Notes under the pieces: model-generated
Seen by the model: only the letters and a program-made list of their open reading frames with translations
What the model was told of the DNA's origin: nothing
The model's database searches: none
In this document: positions 8,759 through 21,255 of the stretch, one piece after another
How the letters are laid out: each line of letters opens with the position of its first letter
Position numbering within the stretch: position 1 is the first letter of the stretch
Origin: Chamaelirium japonicum
Lineage: Eukaryota > Streptophyta > Magnoliopsida > Liliales > Melanthiaceae
Assembly (NCBI GenBank): GCA_947650365.1
Contig: CANTAL010000143.1
Location: forward strand, 310,001 to 374,000
DNA: 64,000 nucleotides
Direction of reading: 5' to 3'
Position numbers and translations under genes: made by a program

Positions 8759-8792
8759 CGAACTCCAGGGCAGATTTCTGCTACCCCCAACA

Positions 8793-11782
8793 CGATCCAG
8801 TCTAATTCATTCGTACGATCCATTCTAAATCATTCGTACAATCCATTCTATTTCATTCGTACGATCAATTCTAATTCATTAGCATGATCCATTCTAATTC
8901 ATTCGTACGATCTATTCAAATTCATTCGCACGATCCATTCTAATTCATTCGTACAATCCATTCTATTTCATTCGTACGATCCATTCTTACTCATTCGTAT
9001 GATCCATTCTAATTCATTCGCACAAATGTATCCATTCTAATCCATTCGTACGATCCATTCTAATCCATTCGTACGATCCATTCTAATTCATTCGCATGAA
9101 TGTAACCATTCTAATTCATTTATTTGATCCATTCTAATTCATTCGTACGATCCATTCTAATTCATTCGTCCGATCCATTCTAATTCATTCTAATTCATTC
9201 GCACGAATGTATCCATTCTAATTCATTCATACGATCGGTTCTAATTCATTCACAAAATCTATTCTAATTCATTCATACGATCCATTCTAACTCATTCACA
9301 CGAATGTATCCATTCTAAATCATTCATACGATCCATTCTAATTCATTCGTACGATCCATTCTAATTCACTCATACGATCTATTCTAATACATTCATACGA
9401 TCCATTCTAATTCATTTGCACGAATATATCCATTCTAATTCATTCGTACGATCCATTCTAATTCCTTCGTACGATCCATTCTAATTCATTCGTACGATCT
9501 ATTCTATTTCATTCGTACGATCCATTCTTACTCATTCGTACAATCCATTCTAATTCATTCGTCCGATCCATTCTAATTCATTCGCACGAATGTATCCATT
9601 CTAAATCATTTGCACGATCCATTCTAATTCATTCCTATGATCTATTCTAATTCATTCGTACGATCCATTCTAATTCATTCGTACGATCCATTCTACGATC
9701 CATTCTAATTCATTCATACGATCCATTCTAATTCATATGCACAAAGGTATCCATTCTAATCCATTCGTAGGATCCATTCTAATCCATTCGTACGATACAT
9801 TCTAATTCATTCGTACGATCCATTCTAATTTATTCGCATGAATGTATCCATTCTAATTCATTCGTACGATCCATTCTAATTCATTCGCACAATCTATTCT
9901 AATTCATTCATACGATCCATTCTAATTCATTCGCACGAATTCATCCATTCTAATTCATTCATACGATCCATTCTACTTCATTCGTACTATCCGTTCTAAT
10001 TCACTCATACGATCCATTCTAATTCATTCATATGATCCATTCTAATTCATTTGCACAAAGGTATCCATTCTAATTCATTCGTACGATACATTCTAATTCA
10101 TTCGCACGATCCATTCTAATTCATTCGTACGATCCATTCTAATTCATTCGTACGATCCATTCTAATTCATTCGTACAATCTATTCTATTTCATTCGTGCG
10201 ATCCATTCTTACTCATTCGTATGATCCATTCTAATTTATTCGGACGAATGTATCCATTCTAATTTATTCGTACGATCCATTCTAATTCATTCGTACGATC
10301 CATTCTAATTCATTCATACGATCCATTCTAATTCATTCGTCCGATCCACTCTAATTCATTCACACGATCCATGCTAATTCATTCGTACGATCCATTCTAA
10401 TTCATTCATACAATCCATTCTAATTCATTCGTACGATCCATTCTAATTCACTCATACGATCCATTCTAATACATTCATACGATCCATTGTAATTCATTTG
10501 CACGAATATATCCATTCTAATTCATTCGTACGATCCATTCTAATTCCTTTGTACGATCCATTCTAATTCATTCGTACGATCTATTCTAATTCATTCGTAC
10601 GATCCATTCTAATTCATTCGTACGATCCATTCTAATTCCTTCGTACGATCCATTCTAATTCATTCGTACGATCCATTCTAATTCATTCGTACAATCTATT
10701 CTAATTCATTCGTACGAATGGATACATTCGTGTGAATGAATTAGAATGGATCGTACGAATGAGTAAGAATGGATCGTACGAATGAAATAGAATGGATTGC
10801 ACGAATGAATTAGAATGGATCATACGAATGAATTAGAATGGATCGTGTGAAAGAATTAGAATGGATTGTATGAATGAATTAGAATGGATCGTACGAAGGA
10901 ATTAGAATGGATCGTACGAATGAATTAGAATGGATCGTACGAATGAATTAGAATAGATCGTACGATTGAATTAGAATAGATCGTACGAATGAATTAGAAT
11001 GGATCGTGTGAAAGAATTAGAATGGATCGTACGAATGAATTAGAATGGATCGTGCGAATGAATTAGAATAGATTGCGCGAATGAATTAGAATGGATCGTG
11101 CGAATGAATTAGAATGGATCGTACGAATGAATTAGAATGGATCGTACGAATGAATTAGAATAGATTGCGCGAATAAATTAGAATGGATCGTACGAATGAA
11201 TTAGAATGGATCGTACGAAGGAATTAGAATGGATCGTACGAATGAATTAGAATGGATCGTACGAATGAATTAGAATGGATCGTACGAAGGAATTAGAATG
11301 GATCGTACGAATGAAATAGAATGGATCGTACGAATGAATTAGAATGGATCGTACGAATGAATTAGAATGGATACATTCGTGCGAATGAATTAGAATGGAT
11401 CGTACGAATGAATTAGAATGGATCGTACGAATGAATTAGAATGGATCGTACGAATAAATTAGAATGGATACATTTGTCCGAATGAATTAGAATGGATCAT
11501 ACGAATGAGTAAGAATGGATCGTACGAATGAAATAGAATAGATTGTACGAATGAATTAGAATGGATTCGTACGAATGAATTAGAATGGATACATTCGTGC
11601 GAATGAATTAGAATTGATCGTACCAATGAGTAAGAATGGATCGTACGAATGAAATAGAATGGATTGTGCGAATGAATTAGAATGGATCGTACGAATGAAT
11701 TAGAATGGATCGTGTGAAAGAATTAGAATGGATTGTATGAATGAATTAGAATAGATCGTATGAATGAATTAGAATGGATCGC
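8793..11782. repeat. Satellite macro-unit, truncated left copy: forward 8793-10713, reverse 10714-11782
   Basis: Forward monomers run from the LTR boundary to 10713. The strand then flips at CATTCGTACGAATGGATACATTC. The forward part shares its variant order with 11940-14070 (for example the TCTACGATCC short monomer and the CACAAAGGTATCC unit), so it is an older copy of the macro-unit next to it. Confidence 0.8.
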
Positions 11783-14700
11783 ACGAATGTATCCATTCTA
11801 ATTCATTCGTACGAATCCATTCTAAATAATTCGTACAATCCATTCTATATCATTCGTACGATCCATTCTTACTCATTCGTATGATCCATTCTAATTCATT
11901 CGCACGAATGTATCCATTCTAAATCATTCGTACGATCCATTCTAATTCATTCGTACGATCCATTCTAAATCATTCGTACAATCCATTCTATTTCATTCGT
12001 ACGATCAATTCTAACTCATTAGCACGATCCATTCTAATTCATTCGTACGATCCATTCAAATTCATTCGCACGATCCATTCTAATTCATTCGTACAATCCA
12101 TTGTATTTCATTCGTACGATCCATTCTTACTCATTCGTATGATCCATTCTAATTCATTCGCACGAATGTATCCATTCTAATCCATTCGTACGATCCATTC
12201 TAATCCATTCGTACGTTCCATTCTAATTCATTCGCATGAATGTAACCATTCTAATTCATTCATTTGATCCATTCTAATTCATTCGTACGATCCATTCTAA
12301 TTCATTCGTTCGATCTATTCTAATTCATTCTAATTCATTCGCACGAATGTATCCATTCTAATTCATTCGTACGATCAGTTCTAATTTATTCACAAAATCT
12401 ATTCTAATTCATTCATACGATCCATTCTAATTCATTCACACGAATGTATCCATTCTAATTCATTCATACGATCCATTCTAATTCATTCGTACGATCCATT
12501 CTAATTCACTCATACGATCCATTCTAATTCATTTGCACGAAGATATCCATTCTAATTCATTCGTACGATCCATTCTAATTCCTTCGTACGATCCATTCTA
12601 ATTCATTCGTACGCTCTATTCTATTTCATTCGTACGATCCATTCTTACTCATTCGTACGATCCATTCTAATTCATTCGTCCGATCAATTCTAATTCATTC
12701 GCACGAATGTATCCATTCTAATTCATTTGCAAGATCCATTCTAATTCATTCCTATGATCTATTCTAATTCATTCATACGATCCATTCTAATTCATTCTAA
12801 TTCATTTGTACGATCCATTCTACGATCCATTCTAATTCATTCATACGATCCATTCTAATTCATATGCACAAAGGTATCCATTTTAATCCATTCGTAGGAT
12901 CCATTCTAATCCATTCGTACGATGCATTCTAATTCATTCGTACGATCCATTCTAATTTATTCGCACGAATGTATCCATTCTAATTCATTCGTACGATCCA
13001 TTCTAATTCATTCGCATAATCTATTCTAATTCATTCATTCGATCTATTCTAATTCATTCGCACGAATGTATCCATTCTAATTCATTCATACGATCCATTC
13101 TACTTCATTCGTACTATCCGTTCTAATTCACTCATATGATCCATTCTAATTCATTCATACGATCCATTCTAATTCATTTGCACAAAGGTATCCATTCTAA
13201 TTCATTCGTACGATCTATTCGAATTCATTCGCACGATCCATTCTAATTCATTCGTACGATCCATTCTAATTCATTCGCACGATCCATTCTAATTCATTCG
13301 TACAATCTATTCTATTTCATTCGTACGATCCATTCTTACTCATTCGTATAATCCATTCTAATTCATTCGGACGAATGTATCCATTCTAATTTATTCGTAC
13401 GATCCATTCTAATTCATTCGTACGATCCATTCTAATTCATTCGTACGATCCATTCTAATTTATTCGTCCGATCCATTCTAATTCATTCACACGATCCATT
13501 CTAATTCATTCGTACGATCCATTCTAATTCATTCATACAATCCATTCTAATTCATTCGTATGATCCATTCTAATTATCTCATACGATCCATTCTAATACA
13601 TTCATACGATCCATTCTAATTCATTTGCACGAATATATCCATTTTAATTCATTCGTACGATCCATTCTAATTCCTTCGTACGATCCATTCTAATTCATTC
13701 GTACGATCTATTCTAATTCATTCGTATGATCCATTCAAATTCATTCATACGATCCATTCTAATTCCTTCGTATGATCCATTCTAATTCATTCGTACGATC
13801 CATTCTAATTCCTTCGTATGATCCATTCTAATTCATTCGTACGATCAAGTCTAATTCATTCGTACGATCCATTCTAATTCCTTCGTACGATCCATTCTAA
13901 TTCATTCGTACGATCTATTCTAATTCATTCGTACGATCTATTCTAATTCATTCGTATGATCCATTCTAATTCATTCGTACGATCCATTCTAATTCCTTCG
14001 TATGATCCATTCTAATTCATTCGTACGATCCATTCTAATTCATTCGTACAATCTATTCTAATTCATTCGTACGAATGGATACATTCATGTGAATGAATTG
14101 AATGGATCGTACGAATGAGTAAGAATGGATCGTACGAATGAAATAGAATGGATTGCACGAATGAATTAGAATGGATCGTGTGAAAGAATTAGAATGGATT
14201 GTATGAATGAATTAGAATGGATCGTACGAAGGAATTAGAATGGATCGTACGAATGAATTAGAATGGATCGTACGAATGAATTAGAATAGATCGTACGAAT
14301 GAATTAGAATGGATCGTACGAATGAATTAGAATGGATCGTGTGAAAGAATTAGAATGGATCGTACGAATGAATTAGAATGGATCGTGCGAATGAATTAGA
14401 ATAGATTGCGCGAATGAATTAGAATGGATCGTGCGAATGAATTAGAATGGATCGTACGAATGAATTAGAATGGATCGTAGGATTGAATTAGAATAGATGG
14501 TGCGAATGAATTAGAATGGATCGTACGAATGAATTAGAATGGATCGTACGAAGGAATTAGAATGGATCGTTCGAATGAATTAGAATGGATCGTACGAATG
14601 AATTAGAATGGATCGTAAGAAGGAATTAGAATGGATCGTACGAATGAATTAGAATGGATCGTACGAATGAATTAGAATGGATCTTACGAATGAATTAGAA

Positions 14701-16770
14701 TGGATCGTATGAATGAATTAGAATGGATCGTACGAATGAATTAGAATGGATCGTACGAATAAATTAGAATGGATACATTCGTGCGAATAAATTAGAATGG
14801 ATCGTACGAATGAATTAGAATGGATCGTACGAATGAAGTAGAATGGATCGTACGAATAAATTAGAATGGATCGTACCAATGAGTAAGAATGGATCGTACG
14901 AATGAAATAGAATGGATCGTGTGAAAGAATTAGAATAGATCGTATGAATGAATTAGAATTGATCGTACGAATGAAATAGAATGGATTGCACGAATGATTT
15001 AGAATGGATCGTACGAATGAATTAGAATGGATCGTGTGAAAGAATTAGAATGCATTGTATGAATGAATTAGAATGGATCGTACAAATGAATTAGAATGGA
15101 TCGTCCGAAGGAATTAGAATGGATCGTACGAATGTTTTAGAATGGATCCTATGAATGAATTAGAATGGATCGTACGAATTAATTAGAATGGATCGTACGA
15201 ATGAATTAGAATGGATACATTTGTGCGAATGAATTAGAATGGATCGTACGAATGTATTAGAATAGATCGTACGAATGGATTAGAATGTATACATTCGTGC
15301 GAATGAATTAGAATGGATCATACGAATGAGTAAGAATGGTCTAATTCATTCGTACGATCCATTCTAATTCATTCTTATATTCCATTCCAAGATCCAACGA
15401 ATGAATTAGAATGGATCGTACGAATGAATTAGAATAGATCGTACGAATGAATTAGAATGGATCGTGCGAATGAATTAGAATGGATACATTCGTGCGAATG
15501 AATTAGAATTGATCGTACGAATGAATTAGAATGGATCGTGCGAATGAATTAGAATGGATCGTACGAATGAATTAGAATGGATCGTACGAATGAATTAGAA
15601 TGGATCGTGCTAATGAATTAGAATTGATCGAACGAATGAATTAGCATGGATCGTGCTAATGAATTAGAATGGAACGTACGAATGAATTAGAATGGATCGT
15701 GTGAAAGAATTAGAGTGAATTAGAATGGATTAGAATGGATCGTGTGAAAGAATTAGAATGAATTAGAATGGATCGTACGAATGAATTAGAATGGATTGTG
15801 CGAATGAATTAGAATGGACCGTACGAATGAATTAGAATGGATCGTATGAATGAATTAGAATGGATACATTCGTGCGAATGAATTAGACTGGATCGGACGA
15901 ATGAATTAGAATGGATCGTACGAATGAATTAGAATGGATCAAATGAATGAATTAGAATGGTTACATTCATGTGAATGAATTAGAATGGATCATACGAATG
16001 GATTAGAATGGATCGTACGAATGAGTTAGAATGGATCATACGAATGAGTAAGAATGAATCGCAAGAATGAATTAGAATGGATACATTTGGGCGAATGAAT
16101 TAGAATGGATCGTACTAATGAATTAGAATGGATACATTTATGCGAATGAATTAGAATGGATCGTACGAATGAATTAGATTGGATCGTATGAATGAATTAG
16201 AATGGATCGTACGAATGAATTAGAATGGATCGTACGAATGAATTAGAATGGATCGTACGAATGAATTAGACTTGATCGTACGAATGAATTTGAATGGATA
16301 CATTTGTGCGAATGAATCTAAATGGATTGTATGAATGAATTACAACGGATCGTACGAATGAATTAGAATAGATCGTATGAATGAATTAGAATAGCTCATA
16401 CAAATGTATTAGAATGAATCATATGAATGAATTAGAATGGTTACATTCGTGCGAATGAATTAGAATAGATCGTACGAATGAATTAGAATGGATCGTACGA
16501 ATAAATTAGAATGGATCGTGGGAATGAATTAGAATGGATCGTACGAATGAATTAGAATGGATCCACCGAATGAGTTAGAATGGATCATACAAATGAATTA
16601 GAATGGATTGTACGAATGAATTAGAATGGATTGTGTGAATGAATTAGAATGGATCGTATGAATGAATAAGAATGGATGGTACGAATGAATTAGAATGGAT
16701 CATGCGAATGAATTAGCATGAATCGTACAAATGTATTAGAATGGATCGTACGAATGAATTAGAATGAATC
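11783..16770. repeat. Satellite macro-unit copy 1, 4988 bp: forward arm then reverse arm
   Basis: Forward 11783-14070, reverse 14071-16770, with a short forward insert at about 15343-15390. The flip at 14071 and the closing flip at 16771 both have counterparts in the next two units. The reverse arm ends with a diagnostic string containing GGATCCACCGAATGAG (about 16558). Confidence 0.85.
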
Positions 16771-19700
16771 GTACGATCCATTCTAATTCATTCGTACGAA
16801 CCATTCTAATTCATTCGCACGAATGTATCCATTCTAGTTCATTCGTACGATCCATTCTAGTTCATTCGTACGATCCATTCTAATTCATTCGTACGATCCA
16901 TTCTAATTCATTCGTATGATCCATTCAAATTAATTCGTATGATCCATTCTAATTCATTCGTACGATCCATTCTAATTCATTCATACAATCCATTCTAATT
17001 CATTCGCATGAATGTATCCATTCTAATTAATTCGTACGATCCATTCTAATTCAAGCGTATGATCCATTCTTATTTATTCGCACGATCCAGTCTAATGGAT
17101 TCGCACGATCCATTCTAATTCATTCGCACGAATGTATCCATTCTAATTCATTCGTACGATCCATTCTAATTCATTTGCAAAAAGGTATCCATTCTAATTC
17201 AATCGTACGATCCATTCAAATTCATTCGCACGATCCATTCTAATTCATTCGTACGATCCATTCTAATTCATTCGCACGATCCATTCTAATTCATTCGTAC
17301 AATCTATTCTATTTCATTCGTACGATCCATTCTTACTCATTCGTATGATCCATTCTAATTCATTCGGACGAATGTATCCATTCTAATTTATTCGTACGAT
17401 CCATTCTAATTCATTCGTACGATCCATTCTAATTCATTCGTACGATCCATTCTAATTCATTCGTCCGATCCATTCTAATTCATTCACACGATCCATTCTA
17501 ATTCATTCGTACGATCCATTCTAATTCATTCATACAATCCATTCTAACTCATTCGTACGATCCATTCTAATTATCTCATACGATCCATTCTAATACATTC
17601 ATACGATCCATTCTAATTCATTTGCACGAATATATCCATTCTAATTCATTCGTACGATCCATTCTAATTCCTTCGTACGATCCATTCTAATTCATTTGTA
17701 CGATCTATTCTATTTCATTCGTACGATCCATTCTTACTCATTCGTACGATCCATTCTAATTCATTCGTCCGATCCATTCTAATTCATTCGCACGAATGTA
17801 TCCATTCTAATTCATTTGCAAGATCCATTCTAATTCATTCCTATGATCTATTCTAATTCATTCATACGATCCATTCTAATTCATTCTAATTCATTTGTAC
17901 GATCCATTCTACGATCCATTCTAATTCATTCATACGATCCATTCTAATTCATATGCACAAAGGTATCCATTTTAATCCATTCGTAGGATCCATTCTAATC
18001 CATTCGTACGATGCATTCTAATTCATTCGTACGATCCATTCTAATTTATTCGCACGAATGTATCCATTCTAATTCATTCGTACGATCCATTCTAATTCAT
18101 TCGCATAATCTATTCTAATTCATTCATTCGATCTATTCTAATTCATTCGCACGAATGTATCCATTCTAATTCATTCATACGATCCATTCTACTTCATTCG
18201 TACTATCCGTTCTAATTCACTCATATGATCCATTCTAATTCATTCATACGATCCATTCTAATTCATTTGCACAAAGGTATCCATTCTAATTCATTCGTAC
18301 GATCTATTCGAATTCATTCGCACGATCCATTCTAATTCATTCGTACGATCCATTCTAATTCATTCGCACGATCCATTCTAATTCATTCGTACAATCTATT
18401 CTATTTCATTCGTACGATCCATTCTTACTCATTCGTATGATCCATTCTAATTCATTCGGACGAATGTATCCATTCTAATTTATTCGTACGATCCATTCTA
18501 ATTCATTCGTACGATCCATTCTAATTCATTCGTCCGATCCATTCTAATTCATTCACACGATCCATTCTAATTCATTCGTACGATCCATTCTAATTCATTC
18601 ATACAATCCATTCTAATTCATTCGTATGATCCATTATAATTATCTCATACGATCCATTCTAATTCATTTGCACGAATATATCCATTCTAATTCATTCGTT
18701 CGATCCATTCTAATTCCTTCGTAAGATCCATTCTAATTCATTCGTACGATCTATTCTAATTCATTCGTATGATCCATTCTAATTCATTCGTACGATCTAT
18801 TCTAATTCCTTCGTATGATCCATTCTAATTCATTCGTACGATCCATTCTAATTCCTTCGTATGATCCATTCTAATTCATTCGTACGATCAAGTCTAATTC
18901 ATTCGTACGATCCATTCTAATTCCTTCGTACGATCCATTCTAATTCATTCGTACGATCTATTCTAATTCATTCGTATGATCTATTCTAATTCATTCGTAC
19001 GATCCATTCTAATTCCTTCGTATGATCCATTCTAATTCATTCGTACGATCCATTCTAATTCATTCGTACAATCTATTCTAATTCATTCGTACGAATGGAT
19101 ACATTCATGTGAATGAATTGAATGGATCGTACGAATGAGTAAGAATGGATCGTACGAATGAAATAGAATGGATTGCACGAATGAATTAGAATGGATCGTG
19201 TGAAAGAATTAGAATGGATTGTATGAATGAATTAGAATGGATCGTACGAAGGAATTAGAATGGATCGTACGAATGAATTAGAATGGATCGTACGAATGAA
19301 TTAGAATAGATCGTACGAATGAATTAGAATGGATCGTACGAATGAATTAGAATGGATCGTGTGAAAGAATTAGAATGGATCGTACGAATGAATTAGAATT
19401 GATCGTGCGAATGAATTAGAATAGATTGCGCGAATGAATTAGAATGGATCGTGCGAATGAATTAGAATGGATCGTACGAATGAATTAGAATGGATCGTAG
19501 GATTGAATTAGAATAGATGGTGCGAATGAATTAGAATGGATCGTACGAATGAATTAGAATGGATCGTACGAAGGAATTAGAATGGATCGTTCGAATGAAT
19601 TAGAATGGATCGTACGAATGAATTAGAATGGATCGTAAGAAGGAATTAGAATGGATCGTACGAATGAATTAGAATGGATCTTACGAATGAATTAGAATGG

Positions 19701-21255
19701 ATCGTATGAATGAATTAGAATGGATCGTACGAATGAATTAGAATGGATCGTACAAATAAATTAGAATGGATACATTCGTGCGAATAAATTAGAATGGATC
19801 GTACGAATGAATTAGAATGGATCGTACGAATGAAGTAGAATGGATCGTACGAATAAATTAGAATGGATCGTACCAATGAGTAAGAATGGATCGTACGAAT
19901 GAAATAGAATGGATCGTGTGAAAGAATTAGAATAGATCGTATGAATGAATTAGAATTGATCGTACGAATGAAATAGAATGGATTGCACGAATGATTTAGA
20001 ATGGATCGTACAAATGAATTAGAATGGATCGTGTGAAAGAATTAGAATGCATTGTATGAATGAATTAAATGGATCGTACGAATGAATTAGAATGGATCGT
20101 ACGAAGGAATTAGAATGGATCGTACGAATGTTTTAGAATGGATCCTATGAATGAATTAGAATGGATCGTACAAATTAATTAGAATAGATCGTACGAATGA
20201 ATTAGAATGGATACATTTGTGCGAATGAATTATAATGGATCGTACGAATGTATTAGAATAGATCGTTCGAATGAATTAGAATGGATCGTACGAATGAATT
20301 AGAATGGATTGTGCGAATGAATTAGAATGGACCGTACGAATGAATTAGAATGGATCGTATGAATGAATTAGAATGGATACATTCGTGCGAATGAATTAGA
20401 CTGGATCGGACGAATGAATTAGAATGGATCGTACGAATGAATTAGAATGGATGAAATGAATGAATTAGAATGGTTACATTCATGTGAACGAATTAGAATG
20501 GATCATACGAATGGATTAGAATGGATCGTACGAATGAGTTAGAATGGATCATACGAATGAGTAAGAATGAATCGCACGAATGAATTAGAATGGATACATT
20601 TGGGCGAATGAATTAGAATGGATCGTACTAATGAATTAGAATGGATCGTACGAATGAATTAGATTGGATCGTATGAATGAATTAGAATGGATCGTACGAA
20701 TGAATTAGAATGGATCGTACGAATGAATTAGAATGGATCGTACGAATGAATTAGACTTGATCGTACGAATGAATTTGAATGGATACATTTGTGCGAATGA
20801 ATCTAAATGGATTGTATGAATGAATTACAACGGATCGTACGAATGAATTAGAATGGATCGTATGAATGAATTAGAATAGCTCATACAAATGTATTAGAAT
20901 GAATCATATGAATGAATTAGAATGGTTACATTCGTGCGAATGAATTAGAATAGATCGTACGAATGAATTAGAATGGATCGTACGAATAAATTAGAATGGA
21001 TCGTGGGAATGAATTAGAATGGATCGTACGAATGAATTAGAATGGATCCACCGAATGAGTTAGAATGGATCATACAAATGAATTAGAATGGATTGTACGA
21101 ATGAATTAGAATGGATTGTGTGAATGAATTAGAATGGATCGTATGAATGAATAAGAATGGATCGTACGAATGAATTAGAATGGATCATGCGAATGAATTA
21201 GAATGAATCGTACAAATGTATTAGAATGGATCGTACGAATGAATTAGAATGAATC
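16771..21255. repeat. Satellite macro-unit copy 2, 4485 bp
   Basis: Forward 16771-19090, reverse 19091-21255. The segment 17890-19091 matches 12801-14071 of copy 1 but is 69 bp (three monomers) shorter. The reverse arm lacks about 500 bp present in copies 1 and 3, including the short forward insert: the sequence jumps at about 20270 from the equivalent of 15270 to the equivalent of about 15780. Confidence 0.85.

Larger units (their letters stand above)
1..8792 (-). mobile_element. Ty3/gypsy LTR retrotransposon of the Tat lineage, degenerate, 3' end outside the window
   Basis: The order on the minus strand is LTR, primer-binding site, gag with a zinc-knuckle-like motif, aspartic protease, reverse transcriptase, RNase H, a second archaeal-type RNase H, integrase, a repeat-bearing 3' non-coding region and an antisense extra ORF. 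A second RNase H plus an antisense ORF between pol and the 3' LTR is characteristic of the plant Tat group (Ogre, Grande and Retand relatives). The right end abuts satellite DNA at 8792/8793. The left edge of the window cuts the element inside the antisense ORF, so the 3' LTR and polypurine tract are not visible. Five in-frame stops and a frame change make it non-autonomous. Lineage is inferred from domain order and motifs, without a tree. Confidence 0.93.
7597..8792 (-). repeat. 5' long terminal repeat, 1196 bp
   Basis: In element orientation it begins TGTTGGGGG at 8792 and ends CCCCCAAACA at 7597, a TG..CA LTR with matching inverted ends. The primer-binding site follows three bases inside, and satellite DNA starts directly outside. 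The U3 part (right) holds GAGCTC-rich 22-bp repeats, two long G runs (C runs in element orientation) and an internal duplication offset by 412 bp. A TATA box lies at 7798-7793. The partner LTR is outside the window, so the boundaries rest on end structure, not on a pairwise match. Confidence 0.82.
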
